A DNA stretch of 64,000 nucleotides. Source: Insolitispirillum peregrinum. Lineage in GTDB: Bacteria > Pseudomonadota > Alphaproteobacteria > Rhodospirillales > Rhodospirillaceae. The notes under the pieces were generated by a model, which worked only from the letters and a program-made list of their open reading frames with translations, was not told where the DNA came from and did no database searches. Where the stretch lies: assembly GCF_042665255.1 (NCBI RefSeq), contig NZ_JBHTCD010000002.1, one strand, 5' to 3'. Shown here piece by piece: positions 1 to 7,959 of this stretch; the stretch's first letter is position 1, and each line of letters opens with the position of its first letter. The position numbers were made by a program, and so were the translations under genes.

Positions 1-545
1 CTCTGGCCCCGCACGACCGCCGCCAGTGGCAGGGTCACCAGTTCGGTGACACGCAGCCCGGTGGCATAAAGGATTTCCACCAGCGCCCGCCGCCGGGCGA
101 TGGCGGTGGCAATCTGGTCGGCATCGGCGTCCGGGTTGGGAGCCTCGCGGGTGGCCTCCAACAAGACCCGCACTTCCGCTTCGGTGAGAAACTTTGGCAG
201 CGGTTTGCCCAGACGCGGGGCGTCGAGGGTGGTGGTCGGGTCGCTGTCGCGCACCCGTTCGGCCAGCAGGAAATGATGAAACTGCCGCAGGGCCGACAAC
301 CGCCGGGCAGCGGTGCGGGCCGACAGGTCGCGGGCGGCCAGAGACTGGAGCCAGGCCCGCAAATCCTCTTCGCGCCCGTGATCGGCCTCGACGCCCCGAC
401 TGCCGAGGAACAGGGCCATGTCCAGCAGATCACGACGATAGGCGTCAATGGTCTGCGGGCTGGCCCCACGCTCGACGGCCATCATTTCAAGGAAGGCTTC
501 GACGCGCAGCAGGCCGCTGCCAGAAACCGCTACCGCCTCCCCCAT
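1..545 (-). CDS. xerD: Tyrosine recombinase XerD (3' part outside the window)
   Basis: Site-specific recombinase of the XerC/XerD pair, which resolves chromosome dimers at dif. About 181 codons are visible; the C-terminal catalytic half runs off the left edge. The N-terminal SAM-like core-binding domain (residues about 10-95) shows the typical pattern 'SPQTIDAYRRDL' and 'RRLSALRQFHHFLL'. It is followed by 'ATGLRVTEL', which holds the first catalytic Arg of tyrosine recombinases. The ATG at 545 lies 2 nt after the stop of the upstream gene, so the two are probably co-transcribed. XerD rather than XerC is inferred from the position next to aroK/aroB, a common alphaproteobacterial order; the missing C-terminus prevents a firm choice. 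Confidence 0.88.
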   Translation of the reverse strand, partial: MGEAVAVSGSGLLRVEAFLEMMAVERGASPQTIDAYRRDLLDMALFLGSRGVEADHGREEDLRAWLQSLAARDLSARTAARRLSALRQFHHFLLAERVRDSDPTTTLDAPRLGKPLPKFLTEAEVRVLLEATREAPNPDADADQIATAIARRRALVEILYATGLRVTELVTLPLAAVVRGQ

Positions 546-547
546 TC

Positions 548-2386
548 CTACAGCCCCGAAGCAATCGCAGCCTGCACCGCCAACGCCCGCGCGTCAGCGG
601 TCAGGCCAACCTGCCGCAAGCTGTCGATCATCAGGCTGAGGGCCCCATCGGACAGCGCAGCTACCGGCTGGCCATCGGCCACCAGCATCACCAGCCCGAT
701 GGTTTCGCCAACGTGCTTTTGCCCGGCAGCCCGGATCAACGCCTGCCAGCGGCTGGCCGACGGCGTTTGACCCGCATCCCGCGCACTGGTGGCCCACAAA
801 TCGGCCCACAGGCCGGGGTCCAGACGATCGCCAACCGCTTGCAGCAAGGTCAGCAGGCGCTGTTCGCGCCGGGCGATATCCTCGCTCTTGCCCGCTTGTG
901 CCTTGCGCCATGCCGCCAGCGCATCCGCCGACAGCCCGGAGGAAAAGCCATTGAACGCCAGACGATCCAGCAGGGCGGTCTGTGCGCCATTGCTCTGACT
1001 TTGAGCCAGTTTCAGCCACGGGCGCGCCTGCTCTGCCGCCCCGCTGGCCAGCAAAATCCGCGCCGCCGTCCCGGCGAACCAGCCCAGATCGGGCGTGACC
1101 GGCATGGTCTGCACCATCGGCCCGTAGAGGCTGGCCGCCAGCAGCGGCATCGCGCGACTGTTGGCCTGCTCCCACGCTTTGGCCACCACCTGCGCCTGAT
1201 CGGGCACCGACCCTTGCGCCTTCGCCCGCACCCACAGCGCCGCCGTGGCCGCCGCAGACGGGTCCGCCGCCAGCGTTTCCAGCGGGCTGGCCGACAGCTT
1301 GCCCGCCTGCACCGCCTTGTCATACAGCCCGGTCAGGGCTTCGCGCGACAGGGCAGCACGCTGGAACGCCTGTTCACCCGCCACCGCCCGCATCAGGGGA
1401 TCAATCTTGCTGCTGGCCGCCCCCTGCCCCGACAGGGCCAGCGTGCGCGCCAGCCAGGCGGGTGGCGACACCAGAACGCCGGTCGGGAGCGGTTTGCCAC
1501 TGCTGCGCAACATCACCGCCGCCAGCGGGGTCGGGTCTTTCAGCGACTCCAGCGGCAGCACCTGCAAGCCGGACAGGCTTTCGGCCACCCAGAAGAACAG
1601 CGGATCGTTTTCCGCCTCGCCCTGATCGCGCAACAGGCCGGTCTGCATCGCCGCCCCGTCACCGTGACCAGCCAGATATTCGCAATAGACCATCGCCTTT
1701 TGCCACGGCGTGCTGGCCGCCTGTTCCAGTTGTTGCCGCACGATGGCACAGGCAGACTCGCTATCGCCGTTGATCAGCAGGCTGTTGACCTGCGACAGGA
1801 TCATCACCTCGCTGCGCGACTGGGCGGGGACCAGATCGACCAGCGCCCGCACTTCCTCGGTGTTGCCCAACAGCAGCAATTGCCGGATGCGGGCTTCGAG
1901 GAAACTGCCATCCTTTCCCCCGGCCGCACTGCCACCGCCCTGCGCCGGAGGCTCGCTGTTCAGAACCAGCATCCGCCGCTGCAGGTCACTCAGTGCCGGA
2001 ACCTGCTGCGCCATCTGGGCCGCAATCAGTCGTTCGGCAAACCGGCGGCTGGTGGGGGTGCCATCGCTCCAGATATCGCCCGGCATTCCGGCCAGCCCCG
2101 GTTCGATCAGGCCCTTGCCGTCGATGGTCAGCGGACGCAAGTCCTTGACCTCGAACAGCGAGGCCCGGTTGCCTTCCGGTGCAGGTGCCGAGGGCGGAGG
2201 GGTCGGGGCTGGTGTGGCCGCAGGTGCCGGAACCGGAGCAGCAAGCGGTGCCCCGCCCTGATCCGCCGGAACCAGCGACAGCGGTTGTTGCGCCCCGGCC
2301 GGTCCGCCCGCCAGCACGCCGATCACCATCACTCCGGCCACCAGACTGCCCCGGATGGCCCACCCCAGCCCCACCTGCCGCATCAT
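548..2386 (-). CDS. Large exported or membrane-anchored alpha-helical repeat protein, function unknown
   Basis: A 612-residue protein that I cannot assign to a function. An N-terminal hydrophobic segment (residues about 12-33, ending in 'GPAGAQQ') looks like a signal peptide or anchor and is followed by a Pro/Ala-rich spacer (about 45-75). The rest is Ala/Leu-rich and helical, with TPR-like spacing of small and large residues. The gene sits between a 46-residue membrane protein (9 nt upstream) and xerD (2 nt downstream) and is probably part of that operon, divergent from aroK. Similar proteins in this position are often annotated as 'antifreeze glycopeptide polyprotein', a label based on composition only. 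A periplasmic scaffold role is possible but not shown. Confidence 0.8.
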   Translation of the reverse strand: MMRQVGLGWAIRGSLVAGVMVIGVLAGGPAGAQQPLSLVPADQGGAPLAAPVPAPAATPAPTPPPSAPAPEGNRASLFEVKDLRPLTIDGKGLIEPGLAGMPGDIWSDGTPTSRRFAERLIAAQMAQQVPALSDLQRRMLVLNSEPPAQGGGSAAGGKDGSFLEARIRQLLLLGNTEEVRALVDLVPAQSRSEVMILSQVNSLLINGDSESACAIVRQQLEQAASTPWQKAMVYCEYLAGHGDGAAMQTGLLRDQGEAENDPLFFWVAESLSGLQVLPLESLKDPTPLAAVMLRSSGKPLPTGVLVSPPAWLARTLALSGQGAASSKIDPLMRAVAGEQAFQRAALSREALTGLYDKAVQAGKLSASPLETLAADPSAAATAALWVRAKAQGSVPDQAQVVAKAWEQANSRAMPLLAASLYGPMVQTMPVTPDLGWFAGTAARILLASGAAEQARPWLKLAQSQSNGAQTALLDRLAFNGFSSGLSADALAAWRKAQAGKSEDIARREQRLLTLLQAVGDRLDPGLWADLWATSARDAGQTPSASRWQALIRAAGQKHVGETIGLVMLVADGQPVAALSDGALSLMIDSLRQVGLTADARALAVQAAIASGL

Positions 2387-2395
2387 TTGTCTGCC

Positions 2396-2536
2396 TTATT
2401 TCTGGAACCGTTCCGCCGGGATCTGCTTTTCCACCTGCGCCAGCGGCGGGTCCATATTCCACGTCGCCAGGAAGACGACGCCGCCCACCACAGCCACCAG
2501 CACCAGAATCACAATCAACCGAGTCAGGAAAGTCAT
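2396..2536 (-). CDS. Small single-pass membrane protein (46 aa)
   Basis: A short gene encoding 46 residues. It starts 'MTFLTRLIVILVLVAVV', continues through one hydrophobic segment (about residues 5-24), then a short charged tail with 'MDPPLAQVEKQIPAERF'. ATG at 2536 has an AAGAG-like Shine-Dalgarno just upstream, and the stop is 9 nt before the start of the following 612-aa gene, which suggests translation as an operon. The reading frame, membrane segment and tight spacing make it a convincing small protein; the function is unknown. It may be a membrane partner of the neighbouring repeat protein (inference). Confidence 0.72.
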   Translation of the reverse strand: MTFLTRLIVILVLVAVVGGVVFLATWNMDPPLAQVEKQIPAERFQK

Positions 2537-2858
2537 CGAACAACACTCTTGTTTGTGGCACCACCGGTCAGGCTGTCCCTGTCACCGGCCCGGACGAATT
2601 TTTGTCATCGAAGGGGGCAGTCTAGCACGGTAACCGTGGCTTTTGTGTGATCCGGCACAAGTCCGGGCCGCAAACAAAACACGGGGTAGCAGTTTACAGA
2701 CGCCCCGTTAGCGCGGTAAAAGCGCAGGACAGATTTGGCGTGTCCCCCCTTTCCGATGCAGAAAGGCCAGACAGTCTAGCTCCCCCTCAGGCGACTGGCA
2801 ACGCACGCAAAAATGACAGACAGCATAAAAGGGCGGGGACGAAACGGGAGTGGTTGGC
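2537..2858. other. Divergent intergenic region between the small membrane protein and aroK
   Basis: About 320 bp between two diverging genes. It must hold promoters in both directions, but I see no clear -35/-10 pair, operator or repeat. No credible coding sequence. Confidence 0.5.
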
Positions 2859-3467
2859 GTGAGTCAAGGTGATGGTCAGACGGGCGGGCAGGACTCCCCG
2901 TCTTCCGGGCTGGGCCCCGAAGCCCCACTGGCGCGTTCAGTGGTGCTGATTGGCCTGATGGGTGCCGGAAAAAGTGTGGTCGGGCGTCGTCTGGCCAATG
3001 TCCTTGGCGTACCGTTCGTTGATGCCGATGCCGCCATCGAGGAAGCCGCAGGCTGTACCATTGCCGAAATCTTTGCCCGATTCGGCGAACCGGCCTTTCG
3101 CGAAGGGGAAACGCGGGTCATTTCGCGCCTGCTGGAAGGCCCGCCGTGCGTGCTGGCCACCGGCGGTGGCGCCTATATGAACGAAGACACCCGCCAGAAC
3201 ATCGCCGCTCATGGCACCGCGATCTGGTTGAAGGCCGACCTTGACCTGCTGGTCCGCCGCACCGCAGGCCGCAGCCATCGCCCGCTGCTGAATCAGGGTG
3301 ATCCCCGCCAGATTCTCGGCGACCTGATGGCCCGCCGCTATCCGGTCTATGCCGGGGCCGATGTGGTGGTTCAGGTCAGCGATGAAAGCCCGGATGCCAC
3401 CTGCCGCCGGGTGCTGAATGCCCTGATCGGCCATCTGGGTCACCGCCTGCCCTTGGCGATCCCGTAA
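2859..3467 (+). CDS. aroK: Shikimate kinase
   Basis: Phosphorylates shikimate to shikimate-3-phosphate in the chorismate pathway. From GTG 2859 the protein is 202 residues. A 25-residue hydrophilic leader precedes the Walker A motif 'GLMGAGKS' (about residues 32-39). Then come 'FVDADAAIE' (shikimate/Mg contact), 'ATGGGAYM' (shikimate-binding GGG) and the lid region 'GRSHRPLL'. I prefer GTG 2859 because GGGAG at 2846-2850 is spaced 8 nt from it; the alternative GTG at 2850 overlaps that site. Followed 46 nt later by aroB, the usual aroKB operon. Confidence 0.95.
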   Translation: MSQGDGQTGGQDSPSSGLGPEAPLARSVVLIGLMGAGKSVVGRRLANVLGVPFVDADAAIEEAAGCTIAEIFARFGEPAFREGETRVISRLLEGPPCVLATGGGAYMNEDTRQNIAAHGTAIWLKADLDLLVRRTAGRSHRPLLNQGDPRQILGDLMARRYPVYAGADVVVQVSDESPDATCRRVLNALIGHLGHRLPLAIP

Positions 3468-3513
3468 TTCTTTGCCACAGTTGTTTTCCTTTTGACCTAC
3501 AGCGAGCCGTCCC

Positions 3514-4644
3514 GTGTCTCCTGCCTTATCCCAGACTCTCCGCGTCGATCTTGGCGACCGGTCCTATGACATCGTGATCGGCAGCGGCCTGCTGGCCGGT
3601 TGCGGCGAGGCCATTCGCGCCGTTTCCCGTGGCAAACGGGCCTTTATCGTCACCGATGACAACGTGGCCCCGCATTACCTCGATATCGTGCGCACCTCGC
3701 TGGAACAGGCCGGAATGCGCGTTGATCACGCGATCATGCCCGCCGGCGAACAGGCCAAAAGCTGGGACAACCTCGGCAGGCTGCTCGATGCCATGCTGGC
3801 GGTGCGCAGCGAGCGCAAGACGATGGTGGTGGCGCTGGGCGGCGGCGTGATCGGCGATCTGGCCGGGTTTGCCGCCTCGATCCTGCTGCGCGGTGTTGAT
3901 TTCGTGCAGGTGCCGACCACCCTGCTCAGTCAGGTGGACAGCTCGGTCGGCGGCAAGACCGGCATCAATGTGACTCAGGGGAAAAATCTGGTTGGTACCT
4001 TTTACCAGCCGCGACTGGTGCTGGCCGATACCGCCGTCCTGCGCACCCTGCCCGTGCGCGAAGTTCTCGCAGGCTATGCCGAAGTCGCCAAATATGGCCT
4101 GATTGATGACCCCGACCTGTGGGACTGGCTGGAAAGCGGGGGTGGTGCGGCCATCGCCCGACTGGATGAACAGGCCCTGCAACGGGCCATTCTCGCCAGT
4201 TGCACCGCCAAGGCGCGGGTGGTGGCCTCGGACGAACGCGAAAGCGGCGTGCGCGCCCTGCTGAATCTGGGTCACACCTTTGGTCACGCCCTCGAAGCCG
4301 AAGGTGGCTATGGTGGTCCGTTACTGCACGGCGAAGCCGTTGCCGTCGGGATGGTGATGGCCTTTGACCTGTCGGTCGCCATGGGCCTGTGCCCGCCTGC
4401 CGATGCCGCCCGCGTGCGTGCCCATCTGGCCGCCGTTGGCCTGCCGGTGGTCCCGCCGCAGGTCAACGGCCAGCCGATGAATGCCGAACGGTTGCTCGCC
4501 CACATGGCCAGCGACAAAAAGGTCTCTGACGGCAAGGTCACCTTTGTTCTGGCCCATGGTATTGGTCAGTCCATTCTGTGTCGTGACGTTGATCCGCCCC
4601 AGGTTCTTCAGGTGTTGCAGCAGGCCGTTACGGTCCCCACCTGA
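3514..4644 (+). CDS. aroB: 3-dehydroquinate synthase
   Basis: Converts DAHP to 3-dehydroquinate, the second step of the shikimate pathway, using NAD and a divalent metal. The 376-residue length is normal for the family. Visible signatures are the NAD-binding 'GGGVIGDLAGFAA', the substrate loop 'PTTLLSQVDSSVGGKTGIN', and the metal ligands in 'LGHTFGHALEAE' and 'LLHGEAVAVGM'. It starts with GTG at 3514 and lies directly behind aroK. A strong intrinsic terminator follows the stop codon, which closes the aroKB unit. Confidence 0.97.
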   Translation: MSPALSQTLRVDLGDRSYDIVIGSGLLAGCGEAIRAVSRGKRAFIVTDDNVAPHYLDIVRTSLEQAGMRVDHAIMPAGEQAKSWDNLGRLLDAMLAVRSERKTMVVALGGGVIGDLAGFAASILLRGVDFVQVPTTLLSQVDSSVGGKTGINVTQGKNLVGTFYQPRLVLADTAVLRTLPVREVLAGYAEVAKYGLIDDPDLWDWLESGGGAAIARLDEQALQRAILASCTAKARVVASDERESGVRALLNLGHTFGHALEAEGGYGGPLLHGEAVAVGMVMAFDLSVAMGLCPPADAARVRAHLAAVGLPVVPPQVNGQPMNAERLLAHMASDKKVSDGKVTFVLAHGIGQSILCRDVDPPQVLQVLQQAVTVPT

Positions 4645-4652
4645 TCCCTTTA

Positions 4653-4686
4653 CGCCCGTTTCCCGCTTGCGGAAACGGGCGTTTTC
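4653..4686 (+). terminator. Intrinsic terminator of aroKB
   Basis: Inverted repeat CGCCCGTTTCC...GGAAACGGGCG with a short loop, followed by TTTTCTTTC, starting 8 nt after the aroB stop. Confidence 0.85.
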
Positions 4687-4724
4687 TTTCCTCTTCCCAC
4701 TTAACCATAAGGATGCCCTGAACG

Positions 4725-6050
4725 ATGGATGAGGCGATAAGTAGCGGTTCTCTGGAAACCGTTCTGCTGGTTGCCGGTATTATTCTGGTGTTGCTGGCGC
4801 TGTCGGCCCTGTTTTCCGGTGCCGAGACAGCCCTGACCGCCGTCTCGCGACCATTGATGCACGAGCTGGAAAAAGACGGCAACACCCGGGCAGCGATGGT
4901 CACCCGCCTGCTCGACAAGCGGGAACGCCTGATCGGAACCCTGTTGCTGGGCAACAATCTGGTCAACATTTCCTCATCCGCCCTTGCCACCAGCCTGTTG
5001 ATGAAGCTGTTCGGGCAGGCAGGCGTCGTCTATGCCACGGTGGTGATGACCATCATGGTGCTGATCTTTTCCGAAATCCTGCCGAAAATGATCGCCCTGA
5101 ATTCGGTCAACAGTGTCGCCCTGCGGCTGGCGCCGATCATGCGCGTGCTGGTGTGGGTGCTGACCCCGGTGGTCAGTGTCATGCAGGCCATTGTCCAGTT
5201 GATCATCCGCATCATCCTGCCCAATCAGGGGCAAAACCGCTCGGCAGCGATGATGATGGCCGAACTGCGCGGCGTGATTGACCTGCACACCCGTGAAATG
5301 GCCGATCAATCGCCAGAAATCCACCATGAACGCGCCATGCTGCGCAGCGTGCTGGACCTGGCCGATGTCGAAGTGTCGGAAATCATGATCCACCGCCGGA
5401 ACATCATGACCATCGACGCCGATCAGCCGATTCGGGCGATCATCGAACAGGTTTTCAGCAGCCCCTACACCCGGTTGCCCCTGTGCCGCGACAAGTCCGA
5501 CAACATCGTCGGCGTGATCCATGCCAAGGTTCTGGCCCGCGCCGTTCAGGAACACACTGACCGCGGCACCCTCGATACTCTCGACATCATGGCGGTCGCA
5601 ACGGCCCCGTGGTTCATTCCCGACGCCACCCGCCTTCTGGATCAGCTTCAGGCCTTTCGCGCCCGCCGCGAACACTTTGCGCTGGTGGTTGACGAATACG
5701 GCACCCTGCAAGGCGTGGTGACGCTGGAAGACATTCTGGAAGAAATCGTCGGGGAAATTGCCGACGAGCACGATATCACCGTGATGGGCATCCGTCCGCA
5801 GCCCGACGGCTCCTATGTCATCAACGGCGATGTCACCATCCGGGATATCAACCGACAATTTGACTGGGATTTGCCGGACGAAGAAGCCGCGACTCTGGCC
5901 GGTCTGATTCTGCATGAAAGCCGCTCGATCCCCGAAGTCGGGCAGGCCTTCCTGTTTTACGGCTTCCGGTTCGAGGTCCTGCGTCGTCAGCGCAACCAGA
6001 TCACCGCCTTGAAAGTGATACGCTTGCCGTCTCGGGATGATGTGGAGTAG
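4725..6050 (+). CDS. CNNM/CorC (HlyC) family integral membrane protein with CBS pair
   Basis: A 441-residue membrane protein of the family annotated TlyC/HlyC/CorC, implicated in Mg2+/Co2+ efflux or homeostasis; it is not a proven haemolysin. The order is an N-terminal DUF21/CNNM membrane domain (about 1-180) with hydrophobic segments at about 12-35, 65-90, 95-120 and 130-155; two CBS domains (about 210-330, including 'VSEIMIHRRNIMTID'); and a C-terminal transporter-associated CorC_HlyC domain (about 345-435, 'GSYVINGDVTIRDINRQFDW'). The motif 'SALFSGAETALTAVS' is typical of CNNM proteins. ATG at 4725 follows the aroB terminator, so it probably has its own promoter. Confidence 0.93.
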   Translation: MDEAISSGSLETVLLVAGIILVLLALSALFSGAETALTAVSRPLMHELEKDGNTRAAMVTRLLDKRERLIGTLLLGNNLVNISSSALATSLLMKLFGQAGVVYATVVMTIMVLIFSEILPKMIALNSVNSVALRLAPIMRVLVWVLTPVVSVMQAIVQLIIRIILPNQGQNRSAAMMMAELRGVIDLHTREMADQSPEIHHERAMLRSVLDLADVEVSEIMIHRRNIMTIDADQPIRAIIEQVFSSPYTRLPLCRDKSDNIVGVIHAKVLARAVQEHTDRGTLDTLDIMAVATAPWFIPDATRLLDQLQAFRARREHFALVVDEYGTLQGVVTLEDILEEIVGEIADEHDITVMGIRPQPDGSYVINGDVTIRDINRQFDWDLPDEEAATLAGLILHESRSIPEVGQAFLFYGFRFEVLRRQRNQITALKVIRLPSRDDVE

Positions 6051-6168
6051 TCCGACGGCTGAAAATATTTCTTGACCAAGATGGTCGGATATTATCCCCT
6101 ATAGGTGGCGAAATGTTGACCCCGCCACCCGGAAGCTCCTGGTGTGGCTTTGGCGGAGGATAGGATCC

Positions 6169-6624
6169 ATGCCGAAAATCGTCCCCGATATCATCAACCC
6201 GCAAGGCATCGCCTGCGTGATGCAGTCGATGACCATCCGTGAAGCCGCAATCCTGATGGATGAACGCGGTATTGCCGCCGTGGTGATCTGTCACCCCGGC
6301 GGTCGGCTGGCAGGAATCGTCACCGAACGCGACGTGACCGCCCGCGTGGTTGCCGTTGGCCGTGATCCTGTCACCACCACCGTTGGCGAGGTGATGACCC
6401 CCGACCCCGATACCCTGTTGGCCGATGATTCCCCGCAACAGGCCCTGCGGATGATGCGCAAACGGAATTACCGCCACCTGCCGGTGGTCGATGAAAACCA
6501 CCATGTCATCGGCATGGTTTCGGTCCGTGACCTGTACGCCTTTGTGCTGGAAGAAATGTCCGAAGACCTGCGCGCCCAGACCGACTATATCCACGGCGAA
6601 AGCTATGGGGTGGCGGCGCATTAG
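6169..6624 (+). CDS. CBS-pair domain protein
   Basis: A 151-residue cytoplasmic protein made almost entirely of two CBS motifs, about residues 15-65 and 80-140, with 'VTERDVTARVVAVGRDP' and 'HVIGMVSVRDLYAF'. CBS pairs bind adenine nucleotides and act as energy or redox sensors; the partner is unknown. ATG 6169 is preceded by GGAGGA at 6155-6160, spaced 8 nt. The stop codon TAG (6622-6624) is the border of a RIME-like repeat, so the last codons abut the insertion. Confidence 0.9.
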   Translation: MPKIVPDIINPQGIACVMQSMTIREAAILMDERGIAAVVICHPGGRLAGIVTERDVTARVVAVGRDPVTTTVGEVMTPDPDTLLADDSPQQALRMMRKRNYRHLPVVDENHHVIGMVSVRDLYAFVLEEMSEDLRAQTDYIHGESYGVAAH

Positions 6625-6700
6625 AGCATTGTGCGAAAAGTGGGAGCCGGTTTTCGCAACAACAATGCGACAGAACAAAAGGTTGGATCAGTGTGCCTGC
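6622..6700 (+). repeat. RIME-like intergenic element, copy 1
   Basis: Begins TAGAGCATTGTGCGAAAAG, then the core GGTTTTCGCAACAACAATGCGACAG. The ATTGTGCG/CAATGCGAC arms are imperfect inverted repeats. The second module is degenerate here (GGATCAGTGTGCCTGCGTC). Same family as copies at 15266, 17875, 25653, 43421 and 56235. Confidence 0.8.
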
Positions 6701-6707
6701 GTCAGGT

Positions 6708-6722
6708 CACAGTACACGACAG
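6708..6722 (+). repeat. 15-bp repeat CACAGTACACGACAG
   Basis: Identical to the terminal inverted repeats that bound the 235-bp element at 43315-43549. Here only one copy is seen, between a RIME-like and a REP-like repeat. A diverged relative (CACAGGACACGACAA) occurs near 11306, just before another REP-like locus. Confidence 0.7.
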
Positions 6723-6737
6723 TTTGGGAACAAGGAC

Positions 6738-6786
6738 GTGGAGCGCTGCTCCACACCTCGCCGGGGCCTTGAGGCCCCGGACCCCA
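6738..6786 (+). repeat. REP-like double hairpin, copy 1
   Basis: Palindrome GTGGAGCGCTGCTCCAC (6738-6754), spacer ACCTCGCC, then hairpin GGGGCCTTGAGGCCCC and GGACCCC. The same two-hairpin unit recurs in intergenic DNA at 24882, 25756 and 33931, shortened at 63327, and in related form at 11326 and 43343. Confidence 0.8.
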
Positions 6787-6848
6787 TTCGTTGAATAGTC
6801 AAGGAAAATGGGGAAACGGGAAAACTGATTCCCCGAGAGGTGTCCAGA

Positions 6849-6898
6849 AGACACCATCCCGCGCATCAAGGGTAATGCCCCGGCGCGGGATGGTGTCT
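6849..6898 (-). terminator. Large inverted repeat downstream of marR, possible terminator
   Basis: Perfect 16-bp stem AGACACCATCCCGCGC / GCGCGGGATGGTGTCT with an 18-nt loop, 18 nt beyond the marR stop. There is no strong U-run on either side, so it may be a terminator or an mRNA-stabilising 3' hairpin. Confidence 0.55.
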
Positions 6899-6915
6899 GT
6901 TCCGGCAGCAGGTGA

Positions 6916-7389
6916 TCAGGCCAGACGGCGCAGCAAGCGCAAGAAGGTCGCCTGTTCCCGCGAGTTCAGCGGCGCCAGAATTTCACGTTCCACCGCCTGA
7001 GCCCCCTCCAGCGCCAGTTCAACGGCTTCACGGCCTTCTGCCGTCAGCGACAACTGGATACGGCGGCGGTCAATGGCATCGGGCGTCCGGTTCACCATCC
7101 CCCGCTCATGCAGACGCCGTACCACCCCTTGCATGGTGGCCGCATCCATGGCGATCATCCGGCCCAGACTGTTCTGCGACACAGACCCCTGCTCGTACAG
7201 CTTGTACAGCGCGGCAAACTGCGGCGGCGTAAACGCCCCCGGCCCCAGATCGGACAGGAACAGGGCCGTCGCCCGCTGATGGGCCCGCCGCAACAACTGG
7301 CTGGTCTGGTCTTCCAGTTGAAACAGGGATTGCATGTCGCTGATTTCGGTCTGGTCAGCAGTGACCCGGTGAGTGATAGAGCTATTCAT
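6916..7389 (-). CDS. MarR family transcriptional regulator
   Basis: A 157-residue winged-helix regulator. After a hydrophilic N-terminus comes the MarR fold: 'FTPPQFAALYKLYEQ' (about 60-75), recognition helix 'LGRMIAMDAATMQGVVRRL' (about 80-100), and the wing 'IDRRRIQLSLTAEGREAV' (about 112-130) with the Asp-Arg-Arg signature. ATG 7389 is chosen because GAGG lies 7 nt upstream; a longer frame continues upstream without a Shine-Dalgarno. Neither the ligand nor the target operon can be told from the sequence, and no divergent catabolic gene is next to it. Confidence 0.9.
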   Translation of the reverse strand: MNSSITHRVTADQTEISDMQSLFQLEDQTSQLLRRAHQRATALFLSDLGPGAFTPPQFAALYKLYEQGSVSQNSLGRMIAMDAATMQGVVRRLHERGMVNRTPDAIDRRRIQLSLTAEGREAVELALEGAQAVEREILAPLNSREQATFLRLLRRLA

Positions 7390-7959
7390 ACCTGTGCCTC
7401 GCGAACCAAAGTACCCTGCATTGTCTTTTTGAGGCAGGGGTTCCTCCCGTGACCAAGAGCAGCCCATAGTCCATTAGGACCAATCTTACCGTCATGTCAC
7501 AATTCTTGGTATAACCGCGACGCGTCGTTCTTGCAAAGGAATAACGCTCCCCTATGGTTGTGCAGAAGATATAATCCTCTTGGCTGAATTGGCCTTATGT
7601 CATTAGACAAAGGACATATCTTGAATGAATGAAAAGGCCCTAAATTGCGATATACCCTCATTTTTAGGGTATGCATACACCCAAATAAAGTGCAGTGCCC
7701 ATTTTACGGTCAGTCCTGGGACCTACACCATCGGTCTTCCTCCTGGGCAATACCCGACCGAAGCATTGGTCCAACCATTCTCCTCTCTCCCCCGGACACC
7801 TTATTCTATCGCACGGGATGAGAACAAAGGCCGCAAAGGCCGATTACCGGGCTTGGTTTTAGAGTCCAATGTATGAAAACAGGCGCTTGATTCGCGTGCA
7901 AAAGATGCAATTCACAACAAGAAAAATCAAAGCCTGTTTCCCACCGAAGGCCGACGCCG
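7390..7959. other. 570-bp intergenic region between marR and the chemoreceptor gene
   Basis: Markedly AT-richer than the flanking genes. It must contain the marR promoter. An 83-codon open frame at 7625-7876 has no Shine-Dalgarno, no recognisable motif and unusual composition, so I do not call it a gene. The end contains GAAAACAGGC...GCCTGTTTCC (about 7875-7945), a loose inverted repeat that could terminate the minus-strand chemoreceptor transcript. Confidence 0.4.

Noticed and set aside
194..2650. 818-codon open frame on the plus strand
   Set aside because: It is antisense to the exported repeat protein and xerD, has an Arg/Gln/Pro-rich composition with no domain, and no ribosome-binding site. 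It results from the high GC content of the real genes.
7625..7876. 83-codon frame in the marR-chemoreceptor gap
   Set aside because: No Shine-Dalgarno, no hydrophobic or folded pattern, no relation to a family. It could be real but nothing supports it.
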